From the NCBI RefSeq assembly GCF_905147045.1, contig NC_065888.1, forward strand, positions 13,025,001 through 13,089,000: 64,000 nucleotides of DNA, given 5' to 3'. The notes under the pieces are model-generated. The model did not search any database and was not told the origin of the DNA. It saw nothing but the letters and a program-made list of their open reading frames with translations. The position numbers and the translations under genes are program-made. Below, piece after piece: positions 23,287-34,822 of the stretch. The DNA is from Nymphalis io (taxonomy: Eukaryota; Arthropoda; Insecta; Lepidoptera; Nymphalidae). Position 1 is the stretch's first letter. Each line of letters begins with the position of its first letter.

Positions 23287-25104
23287 CTGCCACGAAGTAA
23301 CCAAAAGTAGTTTCGTAATGTATAGCAATAAAAAAAGATTTCGCAAAATTTCGATTTATTTACTACAATCACTGATGACGCGTATATTTTGGTCGATTAG
23401 TTATTTTTATATTAATCCTCTGTGTTTTATATAATTGTAAACACTTAAGTATTGTTCAATATAAACCCCCTAATTGATTAGGATCCCGAAAATCAAGTAA
23501 GAAAATACATAATTTTCCTATTAAATACGAAATGCCTGTTAGTCATTAAAATAAACCTTGGTAACTAAAACCCATATGGATTCTCCAAGTAAATATTTCG
23601 TTATGTCGTTTTCATAAGAAATTCAAAGCCGAACGTTTGTGTGTTAAAATATGTTGCGTATATTGCAGTGAACATTGCACAAATTAATCGACAAAATAAT
23701 ATAATAAAATTCAGACGATTACGATTCATAAAACTTAATTAACTTAAAAGCAACAGCTACTACTTCAAATCATTTTATTTCACAATTGCAGTTATATTTT
23801 TTTTGGGAACCTATATTGTGCATTCGTCGGCCATTTTTAAAATGGTAGCCAATGAGTAACATTGCAAAAAATCGAGTAACGAACGCGCTTATAAATAACT
23901 TTCAAGGACAAATAATATTTTTATAGTTATAGAGGTGTAATTTACACCTTATGCAGCTCTTGTCATCGAAGGTGCGTGTATTCTATCCGTTTGTGGTTTC
24001 CGTAAACCTGATACGATCAGTCTGTCTAGCAAAAACGTATATTATTATACTCCAGCTGCTGTACGTATGTTTTTACCGATAGATGCAATAATCCTGATCG
24101 ATAACTATAGGTTTTATTGGAATAACTTTAACGGTTTATTTATTTATCATTAAGATCACTCCTATATCTATTAATCAACATATTTCATAAGTAATTAATT
24201 ATTTCAAGTTATCGATCGATAATTCGTGTTAGATTTTAGTACGCCAGTAGCAACTTATCTATGAAATTTACGTGTCACTGCTTTTTAGTATCACCAAACA
24301 TTTCTATAGAAGATAAAACGCAAATATTACAACTTGAAATAAATTCCAATGATATAAAAAGGTTAGTCAATGTTTTAGCCAAAGAGGAAGATCAATAATA
24401 CTACAAATCATATCAAATAACAATCTCATTGAAATGTGGAAAAATTTAAATATCCGGAAACGTTTTGTACGTTGTCTGATCTACTGACAAGCCCTTTGAC
24501 CGAAGCAGAGGGTTTCGTTTTTTACAATCGCTTTGTTATTGATATCAAGGACTTTAAGGCCATTTCATTTTTTTCTTACTCGACGTAAGGGACTGTGTTG
24601 AAATACTACCTGGATGTGAAGGGTTAACTTGTAATAAGTCTTTATCACCGGATAAAACCGGACCGGTAAAACGGCGATGCTGTGTAATTTTAACATGGAT
24701 AGAATTATAACTTATGAACAGATATTTAGTGGAGCATTTTGAAACTACGAGGTGTGATTGATGCCTTGAAATGTTCCACCAAAAAAGATATTTTTTTTTG
24801 TAAAACAATATACCAAGTGAAACTTATTCCCAAGCTTCGAATGTTACATTGTTTCGAAAGAAATTATTATCCTTAAATCACTCATACCTTCTATGAGATT
24901 CTTCTTCTACTCATATCATATATTTACATATTTCCCTAAAATTATATCCTATGTTATGGCAAAATAAGGATTGGTTTGGTTCTAATTTCAGTTTTTAGAG
25001 AACATATCATAAAAGTAAAATAAAAAGTAAGAGTAAAAAAAGTAACAATTCAATTGCGAACCGTTTCTAGTATTCTAGCCGAAAAGAACGCAAATAAAGC
25101 CTAG
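23287..25104. other. Spacer, no gene supported
   Basis: Holds a short palindrome CCATTTTTAAAATGG (about 23831) next to GTAGCCAATGAG, echoing the CCAAT-type hairpin at 6.8 kb, and TTATCGATCGATAA (about 24209). The 84-codon minus frame at 24554-24808 has no gene-like features. Confidence 0.45.
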
Positions 25105-25112
25105 AAGCGTAC

Positions 25113-25330
25113 CTTGTTTGAGAAATAAACCGTATCCGAATAGTAGTTCCGCACAGCCCGAGCCACAAATTAGTTCAACAAGTAACAATCACTCACAAAT
25201 ACTTATTCACGTAAATTGAACTCAATTCGTAGCAATCCAATCAAAGTATAAGAAAATTCAAACCAACAATAACACGTCTGTCCTCTTAGCGCGCCAAATG
25301 GCAACTGGCCTCCGCGCGGCAGGCAGTAGG
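25113..25330 (-). promoter_or_regulatory. Candidate promoter and noncoding first exon
   Basis: A GC-rich core (25265-25345, with GCGCGCC- and CCGCGCGG-like blocks) is followed on the minus strand by about 195 bases without any ATG, ending at CAAACAAG/GTACGCTT, a good splice donor at 25113/25112. GC-rich start, lack of ATG and strong donor fit a 5'UTR exon of a minus-strand transcript with a long first intron. No downstream exon was identified. Confidence 0.3.
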
Positions 25331-25345
25331 CACTCCGCAGGTTCG

Positions 25346-26029
25346 CTTTCATCAATGAACAATACCTGTGTTACATTGTCATATCATATGTCTATTTTCA
25401 ATGCTTGGTAACAACTATGAAGCTTCGCGATTTTCTTTAAAAAACGGCATTGGAAAGGTAAAATTTTCTGATGCATCGATTAAGCTGCGTATAATTATAA
25501 ATCAATTTTCTATTAATATCAGCTACTTTCAGATGTATTTGATAATGTTATCTGACAACTGGTAAAATGATGATGGAGGTAAATATGAGGTATCTTGATA
25601 GTTTATTCAAATAATTTTTCACAACGAGGTAGAAACTACGACCCATTTTATACATATACAAAAGCATATAATATTGTATTTTAAGTGGAATGGACCAATA
25701 ATTTTCGCGTTCTGAATCTTCCAGAATTCGAATGAGTGTATTTTAAAAGACAGTTTGTGTGTGAGTATTTTATACATACATGCTATATACGTATATTCGT
25801 GCATTTTTCTTGCTCACCACTCTTTATTTTGAGAACAGATGACGATATCGACTCAAAACCAATTTCATCCGATGTCTATATGATTTAAGTTTTCTTTTGT
25901 GATAAATTAATGCGTGAATATAAATTGTATTTAAGGACGTCAAATGGGCAGTTCTGTTTAAAAGAAGGTAATAAATATATTTATTAATCTAGAAGGAAAA
26001 CAAATTCAAATAAGGATGTTCATGTAACT
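25346..26029. other. AT-rich spacer, nothing identified
   Basis: Only chance open frames of about 60 codons. Confidence 0.5.
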
Positions 26030-26120
26030 ATTACGGAAGTTGGTTCCGTGGCGGAAGTAGCCAAATGTGGATGAAGCCCTACATTGTTTAGGGCACACGG
26101 GTCATTGTACTTAAAAGATA
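26030..26120. other. GC-richer island, unidentified
   Basis: TTCCGTGGCGGAAGTAGCC and GGGCACACGGGTCATTGTAC stand out from AT-rich flanks. No long frame. Probably a repeat remnant. Confidence 0.25.
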
Positions 26121-26435
26121 AAAGAAAAACTTATTATTATTTATATTACTATAAAGAAGTAACTAGTGTTTTTTAGCATTACCTGCTAATAACAGTATTA
26201 TTATAATTATTATTATAATAACAGTATTATTTAATTATTTTAAGTTATATTAAATATTTATATATACATTAATTACATTGTAATTGAATACAATATTTTA
26301 AGTAAATACATAGAGTATACAAATACTGCATCTTTTTTCGATCCAATATGATTTGGCACATCGTGCAGAAAATTATGATTAACGACAAAATCGGTTCAAT
26401 ATACAATAAATAATTAGTTGGTCCAAGAACTCTTA

Positions 26436-26605
26436 CTTAATACCCATTATAAATGCGAAAGTGTGTTCGTTGTTTTGTCTTTATTTCACGCAACAACGGA
26501 GCAATAGATCATACAATGTTTACTTACATAATTGTAGTTTATAGATAAAAGAATGACATAGTTATAGTTTTTTCACGGAAAAATATATTCCAAAAACTCG
26601 TAATT
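26436..26605 (+). repeat. Dispersed ATTATAAATGCGAAAGT-type repeat
   Basis: CCATTATAAATGCGAAAGTGTG starts it, followed by CACGCAACAACGGAGCAATAG and AAAGAATGACATAGTTATAG. The best-preserved start of this family here. Confidence 0.6.
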
Positions 26606-26654
26606 TATTTATATATTTATTGATTATAACATAGGTGAGTGACACCTAGTTATT

Positions 26655-26736
26655 ATCCTACTGCTGCGCAAAGGCCTAATTTTTCTTAAGTATAAGGTTT
26701 GGAGGTTATTCCACCACACCGCTCCAGTGCAGAAAT
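26655..26736 (-). mobile_element. Metulj-like SINE, decayed fragment
   Basis: CTACTGCTGCGCAAAGGCC, AAGGTTTGGAGGTTATTCC and CCACACCGCTCCAGTGC are the SINE 3' body blocks in order. Confidence 0.65.
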
Positions 26737-27211
26737 TTAAGGATAATTGTATGGGATTTACTAAAAATATATTCGTAATTTACCGATAAAAATGTATTAT
26801 AATTTAAATACTGATTATTATAACCATTTTGTCATATTTCATGTCACGTATGAATTTTACGACCGCATTATCCAAGTATCCTTTGTTAGGTTATAATTTA
26901 TTTTGCGGATGTACTGAAACGGGGTGTTGAATATTTTTTGGCGTATTATACAATGTCCCTGAGCGCTTAACCTTGGGAACTGTTAACTAAATAATGCGGT
27001 TTCACTATTTACTAACAGTCATCGCGCTTCACAACTCGATGAAATAGTTACAATTTGACTACTTCGCTTCAATTAGGTGCGACATTTTAATCTTCGTATG
27101 TTTCGGCCATTTTGTGAACGTATCATTGTTTTCAATGTTTGCCGAAAACGAATGGAGACGAGATCGTTAATAGATTTGTCATTTAAAATGTAGTTTTTAT
27201 ATTTTCTTATT

Positions 27212-27489
27212 TTTATAATATAGGTAGGCGGACGAGCATATGGGCCACCTGATGGTCACCAACGCCCATAGACATTAGTATTGTAAGAAATGTTAACCAT
27301 CGCTTACATCGTCAATGCGCCACCGACCTTGGAAACTAAGATATTATGTCCTTTGTGCCTGTAATTACACTGGCTTACTCACCCTTCAAACCGGAATACA
27401 ACAACACTAATTACTGCTGTTTCGCGGTAGAATATCTGTTGAGTGGGTGGTACCTACCTAGACGAGCTTGCAGAAAGCCCTACCACCAG
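27212..27489 (-). mobile_element. SINE-B, near full length
   Basis: From ATAATATAGGTAGGCGGACG to AGCCCTACCACCAGT. About 10 bases of the conserved tail block are deleted (GATGGTCACC instead of GATGGTAAGTGGTCACC). Confidence 0.87.
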
Positions 27490-28099
27490 TAATCTCTGTC
27501 TGGCAAGTTTAACAAGAAATAAAGTACAGATCTCGATAGTCTAGTAATATGGTAAGTACATCATTTTAATAAAGAAAAAGAATTAGACAAATCATACTAT
27601 ACATATCTAGGATAATTTTGTTAGATATTTTTAGTTACAAATCCTACTCATTTCAGCAATTTCTCCGCTATGATTGTATATTCAATTTTTTTGTTTTACA
27701 TATTCATAAAATTCTCTTAATAAACATTGATAAATTAAACTCATTATTATATTAATCTGCTTAAAACAAAAACAAATCAAAAATGTTCCAAATTATTTCA
27801 TAAATAACGGAGTTCAGACTTTTTTTTAATCTTTTAAAGCGACGATTCATACGGGATACATACTATAATTGTACGTGATCATTATTTAATATTATTAATG
27901 ACAATTGCTGAATTTCTTGATTGTCCTTGTCTGTACAAACTACTCTACCTAACTTTAAATTTAATCTTATATTGTATTGTATAATGAGGATTTAAAATTG
28001 CTACTTAAATAAAGTTAGTATGATTTGATTTTAATTTATATCAAAAACGGTTAAATAGGAAGAACAATAAAGATATACATCATTTTAAATATCGCTATA
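27490..28099. other. AT-rich spacer, nothing identified
   Basis: No coding, repeat or RNA signature seen. Confidence 0.5.
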
Positions 28100-28107
28100 C
28101 TGCGGAA

Positions 28108-28315
28108 TGTGCTTAATTTGCAATTATAATTCATCTCGTGCTTTACGGTGAAGGAAAATATCGTGAGGAAACCTGCATGTGTCTAATTTCACTGAAATTC
28201 TGCCACATGTGTTTTCCACCAACCCTCACTGAAACAGCGTGGTGGAATAAGCTCCTTCTCCTCAAAAAGGGAGGTTTTAGCCCAGCAGTTCACAGGCTGT
28301 TACGGTTACGGTATT
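28108..28315 (+). mobile_element. Metulj-like SINE, 5'-truncated, with target-site duplication
   Basis: Starts at ATGTGCTTAATTTG, so the tRNA head is absent, and runs to CAGGCTGTTACGG. CTGCGGAA flanks it at 28100-28107 and 28316-28323. The 78-codon frame over it is accidental. Confidence 0.88.
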
Positions 28316-28992
28316 CTGCGGAAAACTGCATAGGACAGCTAACTAACAATCGAGTCGAAAATCGAATGCAATGACCAAATACAATCACTAAAATAAAAGT
28401 GAAACATTTAATAAAATAAAAATAATACACAATTTTGATACAGATAAGCAATTTCCCTATAGCGCAACAAGTAGCATGATAATTGTAACTGCAATGAATT
28501 TTGCAAATAGGAAATTACGAAACTGATCCATATAGCGTAACATAAAGCTGCACACACTACTGGGCTAATCAATTAGCCAAACATATGAGTTATTGAACGA
28601 ACCAGTGGTGTCGATAACTAGTTTCAACTAGTTTCACATATATTGAATTTGTAAACGAAACAAAATTTAAGAATGAATTCGTAATAATGTTTGAAGCTAA
28701 CTTAAATATGAAAATCGCCGTGCCTTTATTTCTGACAACGTCACATGTGTTACGGTCTAAAATACGAAGGTACGGACGAAATGAAAAACGAAAGAGATGG
28801 AGATAAAAGAATTCTTTGAGTTCAATGTTCTTGCTATTATGTATACATAGTATATTAAAGTATATTAGATACGGCAACTGTGTCACATACCACTCTAACA
28901 TATAAAGTGTGTAGTCTTTAATAAAGACCCGTAAGTGGTTTTTATGAAAAGTGTTTTTTGAGATAATAATTGATTGCTAGTGCAACAGCCCA

Positions 28993-29245
28993 GTCAGCTC
29001 AGTGAGTATGTGAATCATAACCGAGGATTGGGGATTCAAAGTCGAACAAGCAACACAATTTCAGGTTTTAATTTAATGTTTATAATTCGTCTTATGCTCG
29101 GCGGTTCACGAAAACTTGTATGTGTCGGATATCTTCCACATTTGTATCCACCGATCTTCATTGGAGCAGCGTGGTGGAATAGCATAAAATTTTCTTGTCA
29201 ACAGGAGAAGAGGCTTTTAGCCCGTAAACTGGATATTTATGGCAT
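28993..29245 (+). mobile_element. Metulj-like SINE, old and diverged
   Basis: Every block is present in order (CAGCTCAGTGAGTATGTGAATC, TTCGTCTTATGCTCGGCGG, TTCATTGGAGCAGCGTGGTGG, GAGAAGAGGCTTTTAGCCC) but with many substitutions. Confidence 0.75.
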
Positions 29246-29649
29246 TTTAAAGAAGTGAAATTCGATAAACGCTAAAAACATTCTCTAACTGCGATTCCCA
29301 TAGATATTTTTTATACAATTGTCAGGTCTTATCAGACGAAATTCTCTTGCAACACAAACGTTAACTGATAGATAAATAATAAGCCAGTTGCGAAATTTTA
29401 CACTGAAGTTTGTTACGTTTTAATTAGCAGCCTTCAAATTTTAAATTACTAACTTTTGTAATGAAATATCATTCCATTTCACTCTTAAAAACTATTTGTA
29501 TAAATAAATGTTTGTTGATTTATCTGTTTGAGATTAATTGGCTTTGTCATCGTTTGTACGCAAAGGAGAAGGCTTTAATACTATTCCTTTGTTCCAACTT
29601 GCCGCTAGATTTTCTATACCGTTCAACTGTTTGCTAGGACAAATTTTTA

Positions 29650-29965
29650 TAGTTATCTAGTTGCATATGAAGCTCATCGTAGTAGACTAGGGGAAGGCGT
29701 CGACGAAATGTGCATCTTCTCCGGTACCTTGGGAACCCCCCCCCCCCCCGAATTGGAGGCTCACAGACGAGGGCCAACCTTCGTATCACGGAATTCATTA
29801 TGTTTTTTCTTTGTAAGACGAAGTTAATCAGTAGCAAGCGATCCCGTGACGCCCCCCGAAGAGACTAGTCTGTATTGCTGGTTTTTTAGTGGGTACTCCG
29901 GCGCTTATTCTGCGCTGGTGGGTTCCAGATAATCCCCACATACCGTGTGAGAGAAAAGCATACAG
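29650..29965. other. GC-rich island with a long C run, probable retroelement remnant
   Basis: Contains TTCTCCGGTACCTTGGGAA, a run of about 13 C (29737-29749), GTGACGCCCCCCGAAGAG and TTAGTGGGTACTCCGGCGC. The last block resembles 5' regions of lepidopteran LINEs as I remember them, but I cannot assign it. The 67-codon minus frame is not supported. Confidence 0.35.
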
Positions 29966-31029
29966 GCGTTTTTCTGTTTATTCATTTGATTAAAATTTGG
30001 CAGAACTAAAATCTTGCAATACTATTGAATACCCCAAACATAAACGAGATTAGCTTAGATACCGTTTAAAATAGATCATTTTGGTTTTTTTTTCTCCAGT
30101 TTAAGCAATTCGCGTAAATAGTTCACTGATATACAGTCTAAAAATTCAATCGTATCGATTGACCGAACAATAAACTTTCTCTGTCGAATAGGAAATTAAT
30201 TCACAAAAGTGAAAGACCTTGTGCGGTACATAAAACATCCAGAGCACATTCGAAGCAACAATTCAACTTCCTAAGTACATAACAACGTCATTTGCATAAA
30301 TGAATAGTCATTTCCCTAATTTACCTTATGTAAATATAATTACACAGATATTTTTGCATGTTTTTTCAAGTATGTACATAACTATAAGAATTATTGCTGA
30401 ATAGATAATGTTTTATTTTGTTCTAAAACCAAATTAATTGCAACCTTCTTGGTCTGATTTACAATGGATAAAGAGATAAAAAAATAAAAAAAATCCTCCA
30501 TTAAAAAAAACAACTTGTGTGATGAATAAATTCGTTTTTTAAATGAGGTTAGACGACTTGTCAATTGTAACACATACGCTGGTAGCATACATAATAAATT
30601 AACTCACTAATACGATAAAAAACTGCATGTTGTGTTTATTCAATTTGTTAAATTATATATACATATGTAGTTATATAGTTCAACTATTCCGAATAATAAA
30701 CAATATTCTTTATTAATTCCGATACGATTAGATCCAAATACTTTGAATGATTATAAATTGAAGCCTTTCGCGTCTCTGTAATTTCACGATAATCTTTGGA
30801 CGTATTATTTGCAACAATATAAGCAGATTAATTCTGAAAAAATTGAAAACAGAAACACGAGGAAGGTTTAAGGGAATATTTTATAAATATTACGTGAAAA
30901 ATAGCTAACGTTATTATATCGCATATGAGCTGAGAGCATTTTATGAACGTGAGATCGATAATGTTATATAAAAATAATGTGTGGAGAGATTGCCCTCTCA
31001 AGCTGTTATTAAGAAAAGTTTGCGAAACT
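29966..31029. other. AT-rich spacer, nothing identified
   Basis: No feature supported. Confidence 0.5.
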
Positions 31030-31190
31030 ACATAATGTCCTCCAGACCGACCGCGACCATTTTCAAGGGAGACTAGATAACTGCGCAGGATATGTTATAG
31101 TACTTGGACAACTGTGTACGAAAACACAAGTGAACATTCTATTACCCCACTTTTATGTGTTATTTGATGGGATGGAAAGATTTCATGTAT
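31030..31190 (-). mobile_element. SINE-C 3' portion
   Basis: TCCTCCAGACCGACCGCGAC, AACTGCGCAGGATATGTTATAG and CAACTGTGTACGAAAACAC match the 3' half of the copy at 53304-53650. The tRNA head is absent. Confidence 0.75.
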
Positions 31191-31478
31191 TAAAGTCGTT
31201 GCTTCTGACATAGGCTTTAATTGCATTTCGAGACATCTATTTCGTGGGGCAATGTATACGGTTCTGAGATCTCAGAAATAGCTCAAACTGCCTCTACTGC
31301 TAAATTAAAAAAAAAATGTAAAGGAACGTTTGTGTGCTTAAGGTTAATATATAAATTGGTGAGTTTATGGATGATAGTACACCTAGGGAATTAAACATGG
31401 CTAGCTCTAAAACCCTAAATTTATTTTCTATGTTGTTCTCAGTTCAGAGTATTTTCTTTTCCAAACCGGTAACTTTTT

Positions 31479-31837
31479 TTTTATTGAATAAATAGGCGGA
31501 CGAGCATATGGGCCACCTGATGGTAAGTGGTCACCAATGTCCATAGTCATTCGCATTGTAAGAAATGTTAACCATTGCTTATATCGCCAATGCGCCACCA
31601 ACCTTGGGAACTAAGATTTTATGTCCATTGTGCCTGTAATTACACTGGCTCACTCACCTTACAAACCGGAACACAGCAATACTGCTGTTTTCCGGTAGAA
31701 TATTTAATGAGTGGGTAGGTAACAACCTACCCAGACGAGCTTGCACAAATATTATGTGTGATAGCATGTACTGAAAGTATGGGCCTTGATGCCTGAAAAA
31801 TAAAGATTATTTTTATTATTAAAGCCCTACCACCAGT
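31479..31837 (-). mobile_element. SINE-B interrupted by a nested insertion
   Basis: The element runs from TTTTTTTTTATTGAATAAATAGG to CTTGCACAAA (31749), then resumes at GCCCTACCACCAGT (31824-31837). The 71-74 intervening bases are foreign. Confidence 0.9.
31750..31823 (+). mobile_element. Short retroposon tail nested in SINE-B
   Basis: The insert ends CCTGAAAAATAAAGATTATTTTTATTATT, with an AATAAA signal and ATT-type tail, as at the 3' end of a LINE or a transcript. An AAA flanks both sides. Probably an extremely 5'-truncated retrotransposon copy. Confidence 0.6.
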
Positions 31838-31929
31838 AAACTTACTTTGATTATATCAATAATTTAGTGTAATGCTTCGATATTGAACAAATAAATTTGT
31901 CTTTAAGCAAACTTCGAGAAATTTCTCGA

Positions 31930-32010
31930 CTGTAAATCTTAATAACTTTTTAATATCCGAAGCCGGGTTTTGGACTACGGCCTTGTAAGTCAGCCAACGA
32001 CTATGTCAAT
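31930..32010 (-). mobile_element. Possible SINE-C tRNA-head remnant
   Basis: TTAATAACTTTTTAATATCCGAAG, then GGTTTTGGACTACGGCCTTG resembles the head region of SINE-C or of a relative. Weak match. Confidence 0.3.
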
Positions 32011-33598
32011 CTACTTAGCGCTACATGTGTAAAGTCGACGCGAACCACAAGTTTTGAATATATTTGTTTGGTTTACTCCGCAATAAGGACTTAAAATATA
32101 AGCGCAATTCCCTGCGTCTTTTTATTGAGTAACATAAATATTTAATTCCAATTACAGTTTCACAATACTAAGCGATTATCAAAAATCGATATACGATTAG
32201 GTAACCCGTTTTTTTGTCATACATGATTTTCATATCCATACAGTAAATGGACAATTACGACTTTGGTGATGCGGGACGTTACGAGTTTAATTTCCAGACA
32301 GAATATATGTATGTATTTATTTATAATAGCTTTTAATATAAATTTATAGGACAAAAGTTATGATTGCTGTAACGTTTAACTGACGGCGTAGGCTCGGTAT
32401 TACAAATGAAATAATATATACTATATTTTATATATGAGTTCGCTATGTACATGTACAATGTCTTCACTTCGCGCCAATTCCAATACATACATAATCTATT
32501 TTCCGGCGCTCCGCGATGTGTGTCACTCGAGGTACACAGATAGAAGTATATATATATTATAAAATACAAATTAATATATTATTGTAGATGTGTGTTTACT
32601 AAGATGATGATGTGTGTATAGAAGATGGATTAGAATTTTAGTATGTAGTCAACAAAATAATCAACGCGATGAATAAATCTACAAGAAAGACTGGCTGGAT
32701 ATATATATCGTTATCGTATCATGAGTCCATGACATCTTCTCTAGAGGACTTCAAAAAAGGAACGTTTTTTTTTTAAATGTATATTAACCAATTACTTAAA
32801 AAGGGCTTGACAGATATGGATTTAAGCTGTTTGCAAAGTGTAATTTTATTTTTTACTTATTTGATAGCGTGACGTTAACTGTGAATTATATAGAATGAAG
32901 CAGCGCCGTCTAGTGACAAGAATCGGGACTCCATACAAATCGCAGTTCTGAATTCTATTAAGTTAGGTTTCCATAGCTTTAGAATGGGGGCTAACTTCGA
33001 ATACCAAATAAAAATGATTGAAATTCTTCCAGGGTTTGGCAGTTGCCATCGACTAGATCATTTTGAAGTATGAAAACCTATATAACCATGTAAACCATAT
33101 AAAAAGTTTTTTTTTCTTTTAGTTATTTTTTTAATAAAATTTTCGAACAACAATTTTTTACCTGATTATTAAAAAAGCAGGTACGAATGAGTATGATCGG
33201 TTGAATGATTTGAAGGTTTTAGTGATGTAAAAATATGACATCATAGCAAAAGCCACCAAATGGTAAAGTAAGTGAGGAACTACGAGTGTATATTTTTAAT
33301 CTCTACAGCCTTTGCAATTTATTAGTTTTGTTACTAATCCGTGGACACAGATAAAATGTGATGTAGATTGCAAATAAAAGATAATGATTAATTACTCGGC
33401 CTACTCATAACGGCTGTTTATTTTTATCTGTGTTAGTTGGCAACACACGGCACCATTTCCGATTTATATAATATTATCGTTTCGAAACTACTTGATTATA
33501 ATTATGCGTTAACCGTTTCAAATTAATATTTAACAAATAAAACGTGCAGCAGCATAAAATACACGCTGAACGTGACAAATATCATATTAAGTTTGACA
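32011..33598. other. Spacer with one CTCF-like motif
   Basis: GCGCCGTCTAGTG at about 32906-32918 resembles the GCGCC-NN-CT-N-G core of CTCF sites; a similar motif lies upstream of the U1 gene. Otherwise only small GC-richer patches without frames. Confidence 0.35.
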
Positions 33599-33611
33599 AA
33601 TTTAAAAAATA

Positions 33612-33727
33612 TATTATAATATTCCACCAACCCGCATTGGAGCAGCGTGGTGGAAAGCTCCTAACCTTCTCCTCAAAAAGGGAGAGGAGGCCTTAGCCCA
33701 GCAGTGGGACATTCACAGGCTGTTACT
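33612..33727 (+). mobile_element. Metulj-like SINE, 5'-truncated, with 13-bp target-site duplication
   Basis: Starts at TATTCCACCAACCCGCATTGG and ends GGCTGTTACT. AATTTAAAAAATA occurs at 33599-33611 and 33728-33740. Little diverged, so fairly recent. Confidence 0.9.
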
Positions 33728-33740
33728 AATTTAAAAAATA

Positions 33741-34561
33741 CATTTGATATCATTATTATCCGAATTCTTAGATTTTTACCAAAACAAGTATGGTACTTTA
33801 CTTATACGCTATGAGATTCAGTATACAACCATTTTTTAATTGAATATCTATAGGAAATATTTACGTTCGATTATTGAATAATATTAAAATGATTATTGAA
33901 ACATATTAACGTTCAATCAATAATATTAATATTTATTATCAAATATTGTCTATAAAACAATTAAACCTGACCTTTCATTTTCTAACAAATTTTTATCACT
34001 GTCAGATTTAAAACATTGCAATCATAATGACGTAATGAGGTTTTCATATATATTTCCTTAATCGAATCAAAATATGTTTAAAATACAGCTATTAAATTAT
34101 TAACCATTAAACTGCATTAAAATAAATTATAAGTAATATATATTGTTATTGTATAAGCAAAAAGAAAAAATTAAGGATTTAATATTTGAATCATTTCATT
34201 TAATGTAGTTATTCTTAACTGTTTATTCCCCAATCTACTTCAAAATAGAAAGCGTGCTGTGGGAACTATTGTGTGCAGGTATTACGTTAAATTTAGTTAG
34301 GTTTCGCCATATGAAACCCACAGTTTCAATGGACATTGCTGGCATAATTTGACCTAAATGTGAAACATATTTAATTTTATTCGTTATTTCACGGAATCGG
34401 CATTTACTGAAATTAACTTTAATATTTTAATGCGCACGTGCGTTAATGTTTGAAACGTTTACATGATTGACTTGTTTATTTCTTAAATATATTTCAAGAT
34501 TTGACGTTAATATTACTTGAAAACTGAAGAACTTGCAGCTTCTTTATTTATATAATTATTA
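33741..34561. other. AT-rich spacer, nothing identified
   Basis: Ends at the U1 gene. No snRNA 3' box was identified with confidence downstream of U1. Confidence 0.5.
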
Positions 34562-34725
34562 ATGAGGGACGGCGCGTACGCAGTCCCCACTACCAAAAAT
34601 TATGCGTCCGAGTTATCCGCATTAGGGATAATCACAGAGGTCAACCCTACCGCAGTGCAATGCTAGGGTCTCGCTCTGGGGGAACCGCCTTATTGATCAC
34701 GGTGTCCCCTACGCCAGGTAAGTAT
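34562..34725 (-). ncRNA. U1: U1 snRNA (variant)
   Basis: U1 snRNA is the RNA core of the U1 snRNP and pairs with 5' splice sites. On the minus strand this begins ATACTTACCTGG, the exact 5'-splice-site-pairing end, about 164 nt as in other insects. Stem-loop I follows; its loop reads GATCAATAAGG instead of the usual GATCACGAAGG, two changes in the U1-70K binding loop. Stem-loop II keeps ATTGCAC and closes on a perfect ACCCTA/TAGGGT stem. Stem-loop III has a TTATCC/GGATAA stem. The Sm site AATTTTTGG is intact and stem IV pairs GGGAC with GTCCC around TACG. There is no poly-A tail and no target-site duplication, so it does not look like a retropseudogene. It may be a functional variant or a recent pseudogene; the stems argue for function, the loop I change against. 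Confidence 0.93.
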
Positions 34726-34822
34726 GATTTCAACATTTTGCGTTGGGGTAGTCATGTTTCGCATAAAAATCTTGCCAGCGCGATGTAGAATTTTTTGTTT
34801 ATTGTGAAGCGCCATCTAGCGA
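34726..34822 (-). promoter_or_regulatory. U1 upstream region with CTCF-like motif
   Basis: The proximal promoter of a polymerase II snRNA gene should lie here, with a PSEA near -60 to -40. I do not know the lepidopteran PSEA well enough to mark it. GCGCCATCTAGCG at about 34809-34821 resembles an insect CTCF-type site and could insulate the gene. Confidence 0.35.
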
